A DNA stretch of 64,000 nt. Origin: UBA8437 sp964646205 (GTDB lineage: Bacteria > Planctomycetota > Planctomycetia > Planctomycetales > Planctomycetaceae). Within the stretch, counting starts at the first letter, position 1, and the number at the start of each line of letters is the position of its first letter. The position numbers and the translations under genes were made by a program. Below, in pieces: positions 51,396-60,639 of this stretch. Under the pieces are notes generated by a model. The model had not been told where the DNA came from. It worked only from the letters and a program-made list of their open reading frames with translations, and searched no databases. The stretch lies in assembly GCA_964646205.1 (NCBI GenBank), contig CAZYAZ010000017.1, forward strand, positions 1 through 64,000, in the 5' to 3' direction.

Positions 51396-51456
51396 CCGCC
51401 GGAGTGGGGCAGCCTCGCGGGCATCGGGTTGGCTGGATGGGATGAGGTCGGGGGTG

Positions 51457-53427
51457 TCATTTTTTTGCGGGGACAATTTCTTTTGCGGTCAGCTTCCGGA
51501 GCCGCAGGTTGCGAACTGCACCGGTTGTTTGCCAAGTCGAGATGCCAAACGGCCGCGAGAGATCGACTTCACCGCGGATGCTGAGTTTGCGGCCCTTGAG
51601 TGGCTGGTCGAGAATTTCCTTGCCGTCCAACCAGGCGGTGACCTGTTGCCTGGTGACTCGCAGGCGGACCCGGTACCAGCGTCCGTTCTGAAACTCGTGG
51701 TACCCGGTGGTGTCGTTTTCGCTGGCGTCGAACCCGTCGATGCTGGAAAGTCCGCAGACACCACCGCCCCAGCCACCCAGGATCAGGCTGCAAGGGTCCT
51801 TGCCGACCTGGAAGGTGAGGCCGCAGAAGAAGTCGTGTCCTTCAACCCGCATCACATCCAGGGTGACCTCGTAGTCCCACTCCGGCGGCGGTTTGGCCCG
51901 GTTCCAGGTGATCCCGGTCATGTCGGCACCGGTTTCCAGGATCAACTGTCCATTGCGGACAACGACCTCGGCCTCGCCTCCAAACTTGGTCTTTGTCCAG
52001 CCGGCCAGGGTCTTGCCGTCAAAGACGAGGTCGCCTGGAAGTTGGGCCGGTCTCGCGGCCTGGGTCCTGTTGTCGGCGGTCAGGGCGACCACGGTGTCGA
52101 GGATTTGTTTTTCGAGTCCCTTCCGCCACTTGGAAGGCTTCTGGTAATAGATCATCGACGTGTCGCCCTCGTATCCTCCCTCCTCGAGCACGCGTTCCGA
52201 CGCGATGTAAGCCATGACGTCGTTGGAGTATCCGGCGACCCAGACCGACCGGTTCGGATCGTGGTGGCCCAGGAGTTTCTTCAGGCTCACGGCGTAGTCG
52301 ACCACCACTTCGCCGCCCAGTGCGACCCAGGTCAGGTTGGGGCCGATCTGCCAGGACTGGATCGGGTACGGGTAGGTGGGCAGCAGCCGCCCATACAACT
52401 CGTATTGTTTCAGGAGGTTTCCAGCCCAGGCTTTCTTGTAGCGATTGCCCGTTTTTTGCACCTCGATCAATTCTTCCTTCTTGGGCAGATTGTCAAAGGT
52501 GAGTTCGATGTTTTCAAAACGTGTTGCTATGCGACCCGAGACGGGTGTCGTGGGCAAACTCAGGACCCGGTCGACGGCGACGCCGAGCATGCGGCCGTAT
52601 TTTTCGGCGAGTTCCTCTCGCCGCCGTGGCAACGGGTTCTGGTCCGCTCCACATCCGGCGAAGAACAGGGCGGTGACCCCTGGATGGCGACCTTCGAGGT
52701 AGAGTTGGGCGAATCCGGCGTAGTCGCCGCTCCACTTGTAGTAGCTCATCACCGTGTTGTGGCAGGCGTATCCGAAAACAACCGCCCGAAGCGTTTTTCC
52801 ATCCGGGGAGCCGATTCGCAGGACCGGGACGTCGTGATCGTAGGGGCCAATTCCCCTCGGGACGCGTCGATTGGCAGCGAAATGACATCGGCCATTTCCG
52901 AATGAGACTGCGGCGGGTTTCAGGTCCTTGAGTGCACTGCTGATCAATGTGACGAGGTTGGCATTGAGCGTTTTCTGGTACGAACGGACCTGTCTCCAGT
53001 CGGAGTCTTTCATGTCGAGCATGTAGCTGAGCATGTCGTCGACGGCCGGGCCGCAGTGCGTGTGTGAGCAGGTGAACATCACCTCGGAACGACCGATGCC
53101 GTGCTTTCGGGTGATCTCGGCCATGACCGCATCGACCATCTTGATCGGCACGGTGATCAGGTCGGTGGACACGAACACCGCGGTTTTTCCCGTGGGGTCC
53201 TTGAGGGCGACCGCCTTGGCCCACAGGTCGTGGAGTTTTCCTTCTGCCGGCTTCGATCGGCCGCCGTAGCCGGACATCCACATCGGCTCCGCGGGTGTGA
53301 TCACCACGCGAGAGACACCGGCTTGCCAGGTGGTCTTGGACTTTGCAGCAGGCTCCGCGGCGGGCAGGCTGTGCGCGAACGTGAGCAACAAGGCCACCAC
53401 GGTGGCCACTTTGCGGTGATGGATCAT
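51457..53427 (-). CDS. Exported neutral ceramidase-like protein fused to DUF1080
   Basis: A 656-residue protein with a signal peptide (VATVVALLLTFAHSLPAA). Residues about 30-420 match the neutral/alkaline non-lysosomal ceramidase N-terminal domain: AGVSRVVITPAEPMWMSGYG, the zinc-binding CSHTHCGP and GYACHNTVM histidines, and FFAGCGADQNPLPRRREE. True ceramidases have a nucleophilic Ser in the GDVSPN segment; here it is GADQNP, so ceramide hydrolysis is doubtful. The C-terminal part (about 455-645) is a DUF1080/3-keto-disaccharide hydrolase beta-sandwich (LVFDGKTLAGWTKTKFGGEA, RWYRVRLRVTRQQVTAWLDG). Such fusions are common in planctomycetes; the substrate is probably a glycan or lipid-glycan. 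Confidence 0.84.
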   Translation of the reverse strand: MIHHRKVATVVALLLTFAHSLPAAEPAAKSKTTWQAGVSRVVITPAEPMWMSGYGGRSKPAEGKLHDLWAKAVALKDPTGKTAVFVSTDLITVPIKMVDAVMAEITRKHGIGRSEVMFTCSHTHCGPAVDDMLSYMLDMKDSDWRQVRSYQKTLNANLVTLISSALKDLKPAAVSFGNGRCHFAANRRVPRGIGPYDHDVPVLRIGSPDGKTLRAVVFGYACHNTVMSYYKWSGDYAGFAQLYLEGRHPGVTALFFAGCGADQNPLPRRREELAEKYGRMLGVAVDRVLSLPTTPVSGRIATRFENIELTFDNLPKKEELIEVQKTGNRYKKAWAGNLLKQYELYGRLLPTYPYPIQSWQIGPNLTWVALGGEVVVDYAVSLKKLLGHHDPNRSVWVAGYSNDVMAYIASERVLEEGGYEGDTSMIYYQKPSKWRKGLEKQILDTVVALTADNRTQAARPAQLPGDLVFDGKTLAGWTKTKFGGEAEVVVRNGQLILETGADMTGITWNRAKPPPEWDYEVTLDVMRVEGHDFFCGLTFQVGKDPCSLILGGWGGGVCGLSSIDGFDASENDTTGYHEFQNGRWYRVRLRVTRQQVTAWLDGKEILDQPLKGRKLSIRGEVDLSRPFGISTWQTTGAVRNLRLRKLTAKEIVPAKK

Positions 53428-53588
53428 CGGGTTCTTCTCTCCCTGTCCTCTCCTCCGTGTGATCCCGGAAGATTTCCGGGGTCCGGCGTGACCGGCGCGA
53501 CCATTGTAACCGGCGCGGGTGAGGATGTCGCAGGCGCGTTCGTGCCTACAGGGGGTTGTCGGCCCACTCGGAAGATGTCGAGAATGGC

Positions 53589-54380
53589 ATGATGGATGCG
53601 CAGCAGCCAATCGATGGTGTGACGACCGAAGAGTCCCGGGTGCCGGAGACGATTCGCACCGTGGTGGTGATGCCCGCCTACAATGCCGCCCGGACACTCG
53701 AACGCACCGTGGCCGACTTGCCCTCCGAGGGCATTCACGAGGTGATCCTGGTTGACGATCACAGTGTTGATGAGACCGTGGAGATCGCCAGGCAACTGGG
53801 ACTGACGGTGATCACGCACGAGACCAACCGGGGATATGGTGCCAATCAGAAAACCTGTTACCAGCGAGCGTTAGAGTCCGGTGCCGACGTTGTGGTGATG
53901 ATTCATCCCGATTACCAGTACGACGCCCGGTTGCTGGGCGTCGCTGCCGAGATTCTCAGGTTGGGAGTCTGTGACTGCGTGTTGGGATCTCGGATCCGGA
54001 CGCGTCGGGAAGCGTTGGCCGGTGGGATGCCTCGTTGGAAGTACCTGGCCAACCGGATCCTGACGACGATCGAGAACATTGCCCTGGGACAGAACCTGGG
54101 TGATTTCCACAGTGGATTCCGGGCGTATCGGCGAGAGGTCCTGGAGACAATTCCTTTTGACGAGAATTCCGACGATTTCGTCTTTGACAGCCAGTTCCTG
54201 GCACAGGCTGTTCATTTCGGTTTCAAACTCGGCGATATTCCAGTGCCGGTCCGCTATTTCGACGAGGCGTCGAGTATCAATCTCTGGCGCAGCATCCGTT
54301 ACGGAACCAGCACCCTGTGGGTGTTGGCAAAATTCTGGCTGCATCGAGTGGGCATCAGGTCCAGGCTGTTCCGGGCCTAG
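53589..54380 (+). CDS. Family 2 glycosyltransferase (dolichol-phosphate mannose synthase-like)
   Basis: About 263 residues; ATG at 53589 (next ATG 53592) is preferred over 53556. A GT-A fold: TVVVMPAYNAARTLERTVAD opens the nucleotide-sugar domain, ILVDDHSVDET carries the first Asp pair, DVVVMIHPDYQYDARL corresponds to the metal-binding DxD region (HPD here), and GSRIRTRREALAGGMPRWKY and NLGDFHSGFRAYRREVLETI are typical of polyprenyl-phosphate mannosyltransferase-like proteins. There is no C-terminal membrane domain, so it is probably cytosolic or peripheral. Donor and acceptor are unknown. Its stop shares CTAG (54377-54380) with the convergent enolase-superfamily gene. Confidence 0.88.
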   Translation: MMDAQQPIDGVTTEESRVPETIRTVVVMPAYNAARTLERTVADLPSEGIHEVILVDDHSVDETVEIARQLGLTVITHETNRGYGANQKTCYQRALESGADVVVMIHPDYQYDARLLGVAAEILRLGVCDCVLGSRIRTRREALAGGMPRWKYLANRILTTIENIALGQNLGDFHSGFRAYRREVLETIPFDENSDDFVFDSQFLAQAVHFGFKLGDIPVPVRYFDEASSINLWRSIRYGTSTLWVLAKFWLHRVGIRSRLFRA

Positions 54381-55426
54381 GCGAGGCCTGGCAATTGGGC
54401 TTCGTCGATTTCCACGCCGAGCCCTGGGCGATCCGACAGCGTGACCAGGCCATCCTGGATCGGTGGTTGGCCTCCGACCCATGTCATCCAGGGCCGACCT
54501 GATTCGGGCAAGGGGTCGGGGTCGAGTCCGGCCAGGGCGTGCAGTGCCCAGAGTTCCGAACCCCGGTGCGGGCAGACGCGGATGCCGGTTCCCTCGGCCA
54601 TCCGGTAAATCTTGACCAGTTCGGTCAGTCCGCCACACCAGCAGACATCCGGCTGGAGGACCTGCAGCAATTTCTCGTCGATCAGTTTCTGGAAGGCACG
54701 GGCGGTGTACTCGTGCTCCCCACCAGCGATCAGAATCGCAGATTCGCGGGCCAGCGTGCGGTAGCCATCCTGGTCGTGGATGGGCAGCGGTTCCTCGATC
54801 CACTCGACTCCCAGTCCCTCGAGTCCCGCTGCAATGGCCAGCGTGGTGTCCAGGTCCCACTTCATCCAGGCATCGACCATCAGGGGGACTCCCGGTCCGA
54901 CAATCTCCCGTGCGGCACGGACGGTCTCGATCACACGATCTATCCGGTCGGGGCCCGCGTTGCGTTCGACGTGGAGCTTGAACGCCCTGTGTCCGGCCGC
55001 GTGCGCCTCGGCGAGTCCGTCCCAAACTGTGATGTAGGTGGGCAATGGTTCACCGATGCGGGCCACTCCGTCCTGAGCGAGGATCGTGGCGACGGGGCGT
55101 CCAGCATCCTTTCCGCGGAGATCCCACAGCGCGAGGTCGACGCCACTTTGGGCCATGACGGCAATCCCAGCTTGTCCGTAAGGAAGCGTCAGGTCGTAGA
55201 GATCGTCCCAGATTTCCTCAACCGGGCTGGGGTCGCGTCCCAGTAATGCGGGGCGGAGTTCCGCTTCGATCACGTGAATCCCGGCAGCCCCGCCACCACC
55301 GACTCCATAGCCTGTCAGGCCGGTGTCGGTGTCGATGGCGACCAGGATCTGGCCGATCGTGGTTCGCCAGTCGTCGGGTGACCCGGGCGCGATTGGTTGA
55401 CAGGCCCGGACATCTGTGATTTTCAT
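54377..55426 (-). CDS. Mandelate racemase/muconate lactonizing enzyme family (enolase superfamily) protein
   Basis: About 349 residues from ATG 55426. The capping domain (1-120) is followed by the barrel. Acid/base Lys lies in AFKLHVERN, where the usual KxK is KxH; metal ligands are Asp in LMVDAWMKWD, Glu in EWIEEPLPIHD and Glu in IAGGEHEYTA; His in CPHRGSELWAL is the other catalytic base. This set fits acid-sugar dehydratases (galactonate/gluconate-like) rather than MLE. It is the 3'-most gene of a minus-strand cluster with a PhoD-like phosphatase, a sugar isomerase and a PQQ-like protein, supporting a catabolic role. Substrate unknown. Confidence 0.85.
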   Translation of the reverse strand: MKITDVRACQPIAPGSPDDWRTTIGQILVAIDTDTGLTGYGVGGGGAAGIHVIEAELRPALLGRDPSPVEEIWDDLYDLTLPYGQAGIAVMAQSGVDLALWDLRGKDAGRPVATILAQDGVARIGEPLPTYITVWDGLAEAHAAGHRAFKLHVERNAGPDRIDRVIETVRAAREIVGPGVPLMVDAWMKWDLDTTLAIAAGLEGLGVEWIEEPLPIHDQDGYRTLARESAILIAGGEHEYTARAFQKLIDEKLLQVLQPDVCWCGGLTELVKIYRMAEGTGIRVCPHRGSELWALHALAGLDPDPLPESGRPWMTWVGGQPPIQDGLVTLSDRPGLGVEIDEAQLPGLA

Positions 55427-55439
55427 CTCAGGAACCCCG

Positions 55440-57314
55440 CTAGTCTTTGTTCCCGGTCGCGGGGCGAGCCTTCCTGGGAGTGGCCAGGACGGATTCGGCA
55501 TAGGCCAGGTGGCCGGTCTTGCCGTGGTAGTACTGGAAAATGACCTGCGGCCGCGGAAAGGCAACCCAACGTGTGCCGGAGGGTTCTATCGGGTTGTTGT
55601 ACACGTTGTTCACCTGGACGACACAGAAATAGGGGTGCTGGAGATTGAATCGCGGGATGTCGGCGCGGAAGTGGCTGCTCCAGCGGATGTCCACCGGGCG
55701 GGGACCGTACTGGAAACGGCCATTGGCCGGTCGGTCGCCTTCATCGGTGACCCAATGGTTGTTTGAGTTGTGGGGGCCGGAGGCAAATTCCCACACGTTG
55801 TCGGTGATCTTGCAAACAAAGCTGTTGTGCAGGTCGCCGGTGAGAACAAACACGGGCTTGTCGATCTTGTCCCAGGCGTTGATCAGTTTTTCCCGTTCGT
55901 CGTAAAAAACCGTCCAGGCATCATCCTTGTTGGTGCCGCGGACCTTGCCGCCTCCGACGTGTGGCACCATGAAGTTGACACTCGAAATGACGAAAATGAA
56001 GTCGGCGTCGCTGGTGCGCACCCCCTCCAGCAGCCAGTCTCGCTGGATGGGGCCGAGCATCGAGAGCCCTTTCTTGGCGGGGTCTTTCGTGTCATGCATC
56101 TGCCGTTGGCCGCGAGTGTCGGTGAAGAACAGGTCGCAGTTGGCCACGCGGATGCGGTAGTACGAACGGCGTCCGATTGAGTACGAGACGGTCTCGTCGA
56201 GTTCCGTTTCGGGCCACACCTTGATTCGGTGTTTGCCGAGCACCTTGACGATGCGGTAGACCCCCGCGTTGGGAGTTCCACCGACGCCGTCGAGCGAATT
56301 GTCATTGATGCCGTCGGTGCTGGTGCCCCAGTGAATGTGCAGGTTGTTGACCTGCTTGAGGTCGAGCTGGGTGAAGTCGGCCGAGGGATCTTCGATCACG
56401 CTCTTGCCTCGCCGGACCTTGCCACGACCGAAGTGCACCGGTTGCGGAAAAGCTGTCGGGTTGCTCCATCCGAGGTAGTCGTACCAGGCCCTGACGCCGA
56501 CATCTCGGAATACCGCTCGTCGATCACGAAGTCCCGGTGAGCCGGCACCCCAAACGTCGTTGAGGATCTCGTGGTCGTCGTAGGTGAAGAAGGTCGGGAC
56601 GTGCCGATGCCAGTTGGTCAGGTTCTGGCCCTGTTCGAGGAATTGTTTGTAATTCTGCCAAACGCCGACGATGGAGGGGGCCACCTGGACGACTCCGGGA
56701 GTGTCCTCCTGGCTGATGTCCACCTGCTTGAGCCACTGGTCCGGTTGGAACTCGCGTCGGGATTCGTAGAGCCAGTCACCATTGAGGATCGCGAAGTTGA
56801 TCCGGTCCTTGATCTGCCGGAGCATCGTTCCAAAGGTGGGCAGCCCTGGGCCATTACTGTGGCCCGGGTTTTGGTTGTTGCCACAGGCGAATTCAAAACT
56901 GAAGTTGAACAACCCGCGGGGATTCAACTCGGCATCAATCATTTGCCTGGAATCGGGCATCGTCAGGAACGAACCGGTCTTTCCAGTCAGCCCGGTCTGG
57001 TTGGGGATGAACAGTTCGTAGTAGTAGCGGGTGTTGGCTTTGAGGCCGGTGATGTGGACCCAGCCGGTGTTGTCCCGTTCAAGCCGGGTGGGGATCGGTT
57101 TGGTCTCACGGTCGAGACGTCCAGGGGCCGTGCCGTAACGAACGGCGAAGTGCCCGGTTCTCATGGTCCGGGCCCAGATGCCCACACCATTGGCCGAGAG
57201 TCGGCCCAGGATGGGGCCGTGGCTGACATGGTTGTACTTGTTGCCCGCCGCCGGGACGGGGGCAGCGAGAGCGACTGTCAGGCAGAGGACCGATAGCATT
57301 CGAAAGAGTGTCAT
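55440..57314 (-). CDS. Exported PhoD-like alkaline phosphatase/phosphodiesterase
   Basis: A 624-residue protein with a signal peptide (MLSVLCLTVALAAPVPAAG). An N-terminal Ig-like domain (about 30-120, GVGIWARTMRTGHFAVRYG) precedes the metallophosphoesterase domain of the PhoD family: FEFACGNNQNPG, FAILNGDWLYESR, PTFFTYDDHEILNDVWGA and FVLTGDLHNSFVC supply the calcium/iron ligands. PhoD enzymes cleave phosphomono- and diesters in the periplasm, often under phosphate limitation; no Pho box was identified. It lies 13 bases upstream of the enolase-superfamily gene on the same transcript direction. Confidence 0.88.
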   Translation of the reverse strand: MTLFRMLSVLCLTVALAAPVPAAGNKYNHVSHGPILGRLSANGVGIWARTMRTGHFAVRYGTAPGRLDRETKPIPTRLERDNTGWVHITGLKANTRYYYELFIPNQTGLTGKTGSFLTMPDSRQMIDAELNPRGLFNFSFEFACGNNQNPGHSNGPGLPTFGTMLRQIKDRINFAILNGDWLYESRREFQPDQWLKQVDISQEDTPGVVQVAPSIVGVWQNYKQFLEQGQNLTNWHRHVPTFFTYDDHEILNDVWGAGSPGLRDRRAVFRDVGVRAWYDYLGWSNPTAFPQPVHFGRGKVRRGKSVIEDPSADFTQLDLKQVNNLHIHWGTSTDGINDNSLDGVGGTPNAGVYRIVKVLGKHRIKVWPETELDETVSYSIGRRSYYRIRVANCDLFFTDTRGQRQMHDTKDPAKKGLSMLGPIQRDWLLEGVRTSDADFIFVISSVNFMVPHVGGGKVRGTNKDDAWTVFYDEREKLINAWDKIDKPVFVLTGDLHNSFVCKITDNVWEFASGPHNSNNHWVTDEGDRPANGRFQYGPRPVDIRWSSHFRADIPRFNLQHPYFCVVQVNNVYNNPIEPSGTRWVAFPRPQVIFQYYHGKTGHLAYAESVLATPRKARPATGNKD

Positions 57315-57347
57315 GATGGAAGTTTCCTGCCAGATCGTCCGTTGAGG

Positions 57348-58184
57348 TCAATTCAAAAAGCCGCACAGTTCCAGGTGTTTCACACTGTCGACAATCCGTT
57401 GGTGATGGTCGTCAAGCGATAGCTCCGCCTCGCCCTTGATGCCTTCGATTTCCAGGCTGTACGGCCCCGTGAATCCACAGACGTCCATCAGTTCCAGGAC
57501 CCGGACGAAATCCACGGCGCCGCCATAACCCAGGGCGGGGAAGTACCAGTCCTGGTACTCGCCGTGCGAGTCCTTCAGGTGCATGTGCGAGACCCACGCG
57601 CAAACCTTGGCGAGGGCGATTTCACCATTGATCGGCTCGTTGTAATAAAGGATGTTGCCGGTGTCGAAATTGATCCTCAGGTGCGGATGTTCGAGTTCGT
57701 GCATGGCGTCGATCATCCCGCCGTGGTCCTGGCAGATCCCGGGATGAGTCTCGAAGCAGTAGGTCAGCTCCAGTTCCGCAGCGCGGTCGCCGATTTGTCG
57801 CAGGTTGGCATAGAGCGATGCCAACTCGTTTTCGTTGTTGGCCTCGCCGGCGCCACCCACGACCAGTTCGACTCCGAGGTCGGCGGCGATGTCGAGTTTG
57901 CGGAGGGTGACTGCGAGCACCTCGGCGTCTAGCGGGTTGCCGCTGGTGACGTTGCAACTGGACAACCGGACGTCATGGTCGGCCAGGCGTGTGGCCAACT
58001 CGGACAATTGCTCCGGAGTGGCCTGGTCGGTGAGCAGTGGTTCATCGCCGAAGATCGAGTCGGCTCCGTGGGTCCGGATTGGCAACTCGATCCATTCGAT
58101 TCCGGCCTCGCGGACTTTCTCGATGGCGGCCTGGGCGCCGAACCGCCCGTAGCTGTTGGTGAGGCAGGAAATGATCCGGGTCAC
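57348..58184 (-). CDS. Sugar phosphate isomerase/epimerase-like protein (cytosolic)
   Basis: A 278-residue TIM-barrel protein of the xylose-isomerase-like family. The GTG at 58184 overlaps the stop of the upstream PQQ-like gene as GTGA, implying translational coupling. Metal-site segments: LTYCFETHPGICQDHGG with the first Glu, LRINFDTGNILYY with Asp, MHLKDSHGEYQDW with His/Asp, and a final YSLEIEGIKGE with Glu. No signal peptide, unlike the isomerase at 31696-32643. Probably an epimerase or isomerase for a sugar or sugar acid in the same pathway as the downstream enolase-superfamily enzyme. Confidence 0.87.
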   Translation of the reverse strand: MTRIISCLTNSYGRFGAQAAIEKVREAGIEWIELPIRTHGADSIFGDEPLLTDQATPEQLSELATRLADHDVRLSSCNVTSGNPLDAEVLAVTLRKLDIAADLGVELVVGGAGEANNENELASLYANLRQIGDRAAELELTYCFETHPGICQDHGGMIDAMHELEHPHLRINFDTGNILYYNEPINGEIALAKVCAWVSHMHLKDSHGEYQDWYFPALGYGGAVDFVRVLELMDVCGFTGPYSLEIEGIKGEAELSLDDHHQRIVDSVKHLELCGFLN

Positions 58185-59485
58185 TGCGCTGCCCGTCCCA
58201 CCTGGAGGCACTTGAGCGAACGGCTGTTGTGGACGTACAGGCGACCGTTGGCGAGGGCTGGGAGTGCGCGGGCCGTGCCGGTCAGGACCTTGGCCGTGGC
58301 CAGGGCCTGGTAACGGGTTGGCGACAAACGCGATAGCACCAGGGTTCCGTTGGTCTTGAGAATCAACAGTTTCCGGTCGGCAGCGATCAAAGTGGCGTAA
58401 CCGAAACCGGGTTCCTCCCACGCCACCTTGCCGCTGTTGGCATCGACACAGCGAAGAGCTGCTCCACCAACATCCTGTCGTCCGTGAATGCCGTAGAGCT
58501 TGCCGGCATCGGCGATGGCCGTGGTGTATTGGCTTGAGAGAATGTCGTCACTGCGCCAACTCTCCTGGATCTTCCCGCCAGTGATCTTGGCCATCACCGC
58601 TCCAAAACCGTAGCTGGCCGTTACGAAGACCTGGTCTCCAAGCACGACAGGGCTGGCCCCGGTCACATTGGGTCCGGTGCGGCCAAAGGGGAAACGGAAC
58701 AGTTCTTTTCCGGTTTTGGGGTCGACAGAGATGACATTGAGACGTGCGGCAAAAATGACCTGTGCTTTTCCACCGATACGAGCGGCCGTCGGGGACGAGT
58801 AACTGGCTCGGACGTCGGTGGATTTCCACGCGAGTTTTCCGTCCGACAGGGAGAAGGCGACGACGCCAGCATTCTTCTCGGCTCCCCCGGCGTTGACGAT
58901 GACCAGGCCCTCAAAAATGATCGGGGAACTGCCCTTGCCGAAATATCCCTCGGGGGGTTCACCGCGGAAGGACCGCTTGGAGTTGAACAACGCCATGGTG
59001 TCATGGCTCCAGATTGTTTTGCCGGTCTTTGTGTCCAGGCAGTGAAGACCTCCCTGGGCACCGAAGACCACGACGCGATTCTGGTGCACGGTTGGCACAC
59101 AACGGGGGCCATTGTCGTTGACATAGGCGGGCACGAAATTGGCCTGGAAACTGCTCTGCCACAGTTGTTTCCCGGTGTCGGCGGCCACCGCGGTCACCCG
59201 TTCCTTGTCCCCCTGACGATCGAAGACAAACACGCGACCGGAGGCCACGGCGACACCGGAGAAGCCGGAGCCGATCGGCCGACTCCACGCCACGCGTGGA
59301 CCGGTTGCTGGCCACGATTCAGAAATCTTCTCACCCCGGGCAAAACCGTTTCGTTGTTCACCGAGGATCTGCGGCCAGTCTCCGGCGGAGACGGTTGTGG
59401 CCGACAGGAGGCTCGCCAGCAGCCAGGCTGCCGCGAAGCGGTTCGAGATGGAGAGGGGGGCGTTATCGGTCTGGGTTCTGGTCAT
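58181..59485 (-). CDS. Exported PQQ-like beta-propeller protein
   Basis: A 434-residue secreted protein with a signal peptide (AAAWLLASLLSATTVSAG). From GDWPQILGEQRNGFARGEK onward it repeats propeller blades of the PQQ-like class (GRVFVFDRQGDKERVTAVAA, GGLHCLDTKTGKTIWSHDT, KLYGIHGRQDVGGAALRCVD). No haem or metal-dehydrogenase signature is seen, so it is probably a binding or scaffold propeller. It overlaps the isomerase gene downstream (GTGA) and the DJ-1-like gene upstream by 23 bases, so all three are likely read together. Paralogous to the propeller at 15022-16536. Confidence 0.85.
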   Translation of the reverse strand: MTRTQTDNAPLSISNRFAAAWLLASLLSATTVSAGDWPQILGEQRNGFARGEKISESWPATGPRVAWSRPIGSGFSGVAVASGRVFVFDRQGDKERVTAVAADTGKQLWQSSFQANFVPAYVNDNGPRCVPTVHQNRVVVFGAQGGLHCLDTKTGKTIWSHDTMALFNSKRSFRGEPPEGYFGKGSSPIIFEGLVIVNAGGAEKNAGVVAFSLSDGKLAWKSTDVRASYSSPTAARIGGKAQVIFAARLNVISVDPKTGKELFRFPFGRTGPNVTGASPVVLGDQVFVTASYGFGAVMAKITGGKIQESWRSDDILSSQYTTAIADAGKLYGIHGRQDVGGAALRCVDANSGKVAWEEPGFGYATLIAADRKLLILKTNGTLVLSRLSPTRYQALATAKVLTGTARALPALANGRLYVHNSRSLKCLQVGRAAQ

Positions 59486-60032
59486 TGAGCAATCCCATGA
59501 AGGCTTTCATCATCGGCGTGTTGTCGTGCCAGGTGCGGCCACAGACGAGAGTGCCGTCGACCACGCAGGCCTCGTCGACATACGAGGCTCCGACGGTGGT
59601 GGCATCCAGAGCACATTTGGCCACGGTAGTGATTGTCTTTCCGCGAATGCAGTCGGCCGCTGCGATGATCTCGATGCCATGACAGACACTACAAACGGGC
59701 TTGCCAGCCTCGAAAAAGTGTCGAGTCAGTGCCAGCAGATCCTGGTCGTACCGCAGGTACTCGGGGGCCCGGCCACCGGAGACGAACAGGCCTGCATAGT
59801 CCTCGGGCACCACGTCCCGGAAGGCGATGTCACTCTGCAAGTGGTATCCGGCGGTTTCCTGTGTGATGTCCCAGTTGGTGCCGGGAGGAATCTCGTGGAG
59901 CACCATGTGGTACAGCCGTTTTTCGGGGGCGGCCACGACGACCTCGTAGCCGTCTTCGGCGATCCGAAAATAGGGATACATCGTGTCGAGACACTCGGTC
60001 GCGTCACCGATGATGATCAATACCTTGGCCAT
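59463..60032 (-). CDS. DJ-1/PfpI family protein
   Basis: A 189-residue class-I amidotransferase-like protein. ATG at 60032 is chosen because GGAG lies seven bases upstream; a TTG two codons earlier is unlikely. Motifs AKVLIIIGDATECLDTMYPY, AGLFVSGGRAPEYLR and the nucleophile elbow VCSVCHGIEIIAAAD (catalytic Cys before His-Gly) are those of PfpI/DJ-1-type deglycases, proteases or chaperones. The nearby Glu of ATECL could be the partner of the Cys. Role probably stress or detoxification, but not certain. It starts the overlapping minus-strand series toward the PQQ-like gene. Confidence 0.87.
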   Translation of the reverse strand: MAKVLIIIGDATECLDTMYPYFRIAEDGYEVVVAAPEKRLYHMVLHEIPPGTNWDITQETAGYHLQSDIAFRDVVPEDYAGLFVSGGRAPEYLRYDQDLLALTRHFFEAGKPVCSVCHGIEIIAAADCIRGKTITTVAKCALDATTVGASYVDEACVVDGTLVCGRTWHDNTPMMKAFMGLLNDQNPDR

Positions 60033-60090
60033 GCGCAACTCCCCGAAAACGTCAGAACGGGGTCAGCATAACGCCCGGAAAGCGTGGTCG

Positions 60091-60417
60091 CTAGCCGTCG
60101 ACCGATGCCTGGTTGAGTGCCCAACTGGCACCACAGTCGTGACAGGCAAAACCTGCCAGCGTGGCGGTGCCGGGGATCGGCATCAGGTTGTGGCTGAACG
60201 ACGCGTCCTGGAATTCCATTGGCACGACCGTCGAACGGCCGCACTCACGACAGACCCGGTTGGCGTGGATCGCCTGGGCTCGTGCCACCACAGTCGCTCG
60301 CCGCGGTGACCGGGCGGGGAGCCGGAAACTTGCGATCGAATAGATGACCGGAGGGGATTCGGGGGCGTCGCCACCAGCAGTGTCCTGGGGCGGACGATAC
60401 AGCTTCAGCAGGCTCAT
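60091..60417 (-). CDS. Zinc-ribbon protein (108 aa)
   Basis: ATG at 60417 is chosen because AGGA lies upstream; the frame is open further but the extra residues overlap the promoter. The protein has two CxxC pairs, CRECGRS and CHDCGAS, about 40 residues apart, the pattern of a zinc ribbon. The N-terminus (LLKLYRPPQDTAGG) is unordered. Such small ribbons occur in nucleic-acid-binding or regulatory proteins. It sits 58 bases before the DJ-1-like gene on the same strand. Function not assigned. Confidence 0.62.
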   Translation of the reverse strand: MSLLKLYRPPQDTAGGDAPESPPVIYSIASFRLPARSPRRATVVARAQAIHANRVCRECGRSTVVPMEFQDASFSHNLMPIPGTATLAGFACHDCGASWALNQASVDG

Positions 60418-60508
60418 CGGCCGGCGTCCTTGCCACTGTGCCGGGAGATCTGCGGCGGGGCACATCCTGTCCCCCAGTTGAGTCCGCATGGACCTCGAAG
60501 CAGGGGTC

Positions 60509-60537
60509 AAGATAGAATCCGGCCGCAAAAATGACAA
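60509..60537 (-). promoter_or_regulatory. Sigma70-like promoter for the zinc-ribbon gene
   Basis: On the minus strand TTGTCA (60537-60532) and TATCTT (60514-60509) with a 17-base spacer match the consensus at five and four of six positions. Transcription would start about 85 bases before ATG 60417. No equally good pair is seen for the divergent flippase-like gene. Confidence 0.5.
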
Positions 60538-60639
60538 GACGATTCCGTGTTGGAAACCAAAAAGTCGTAATCAATAAGAGTGGCCGACGGGATGCGTGAT
60601 CCTTGTTGGGCGTGCTGATGGTGTGAGAGTAGGAGATCC

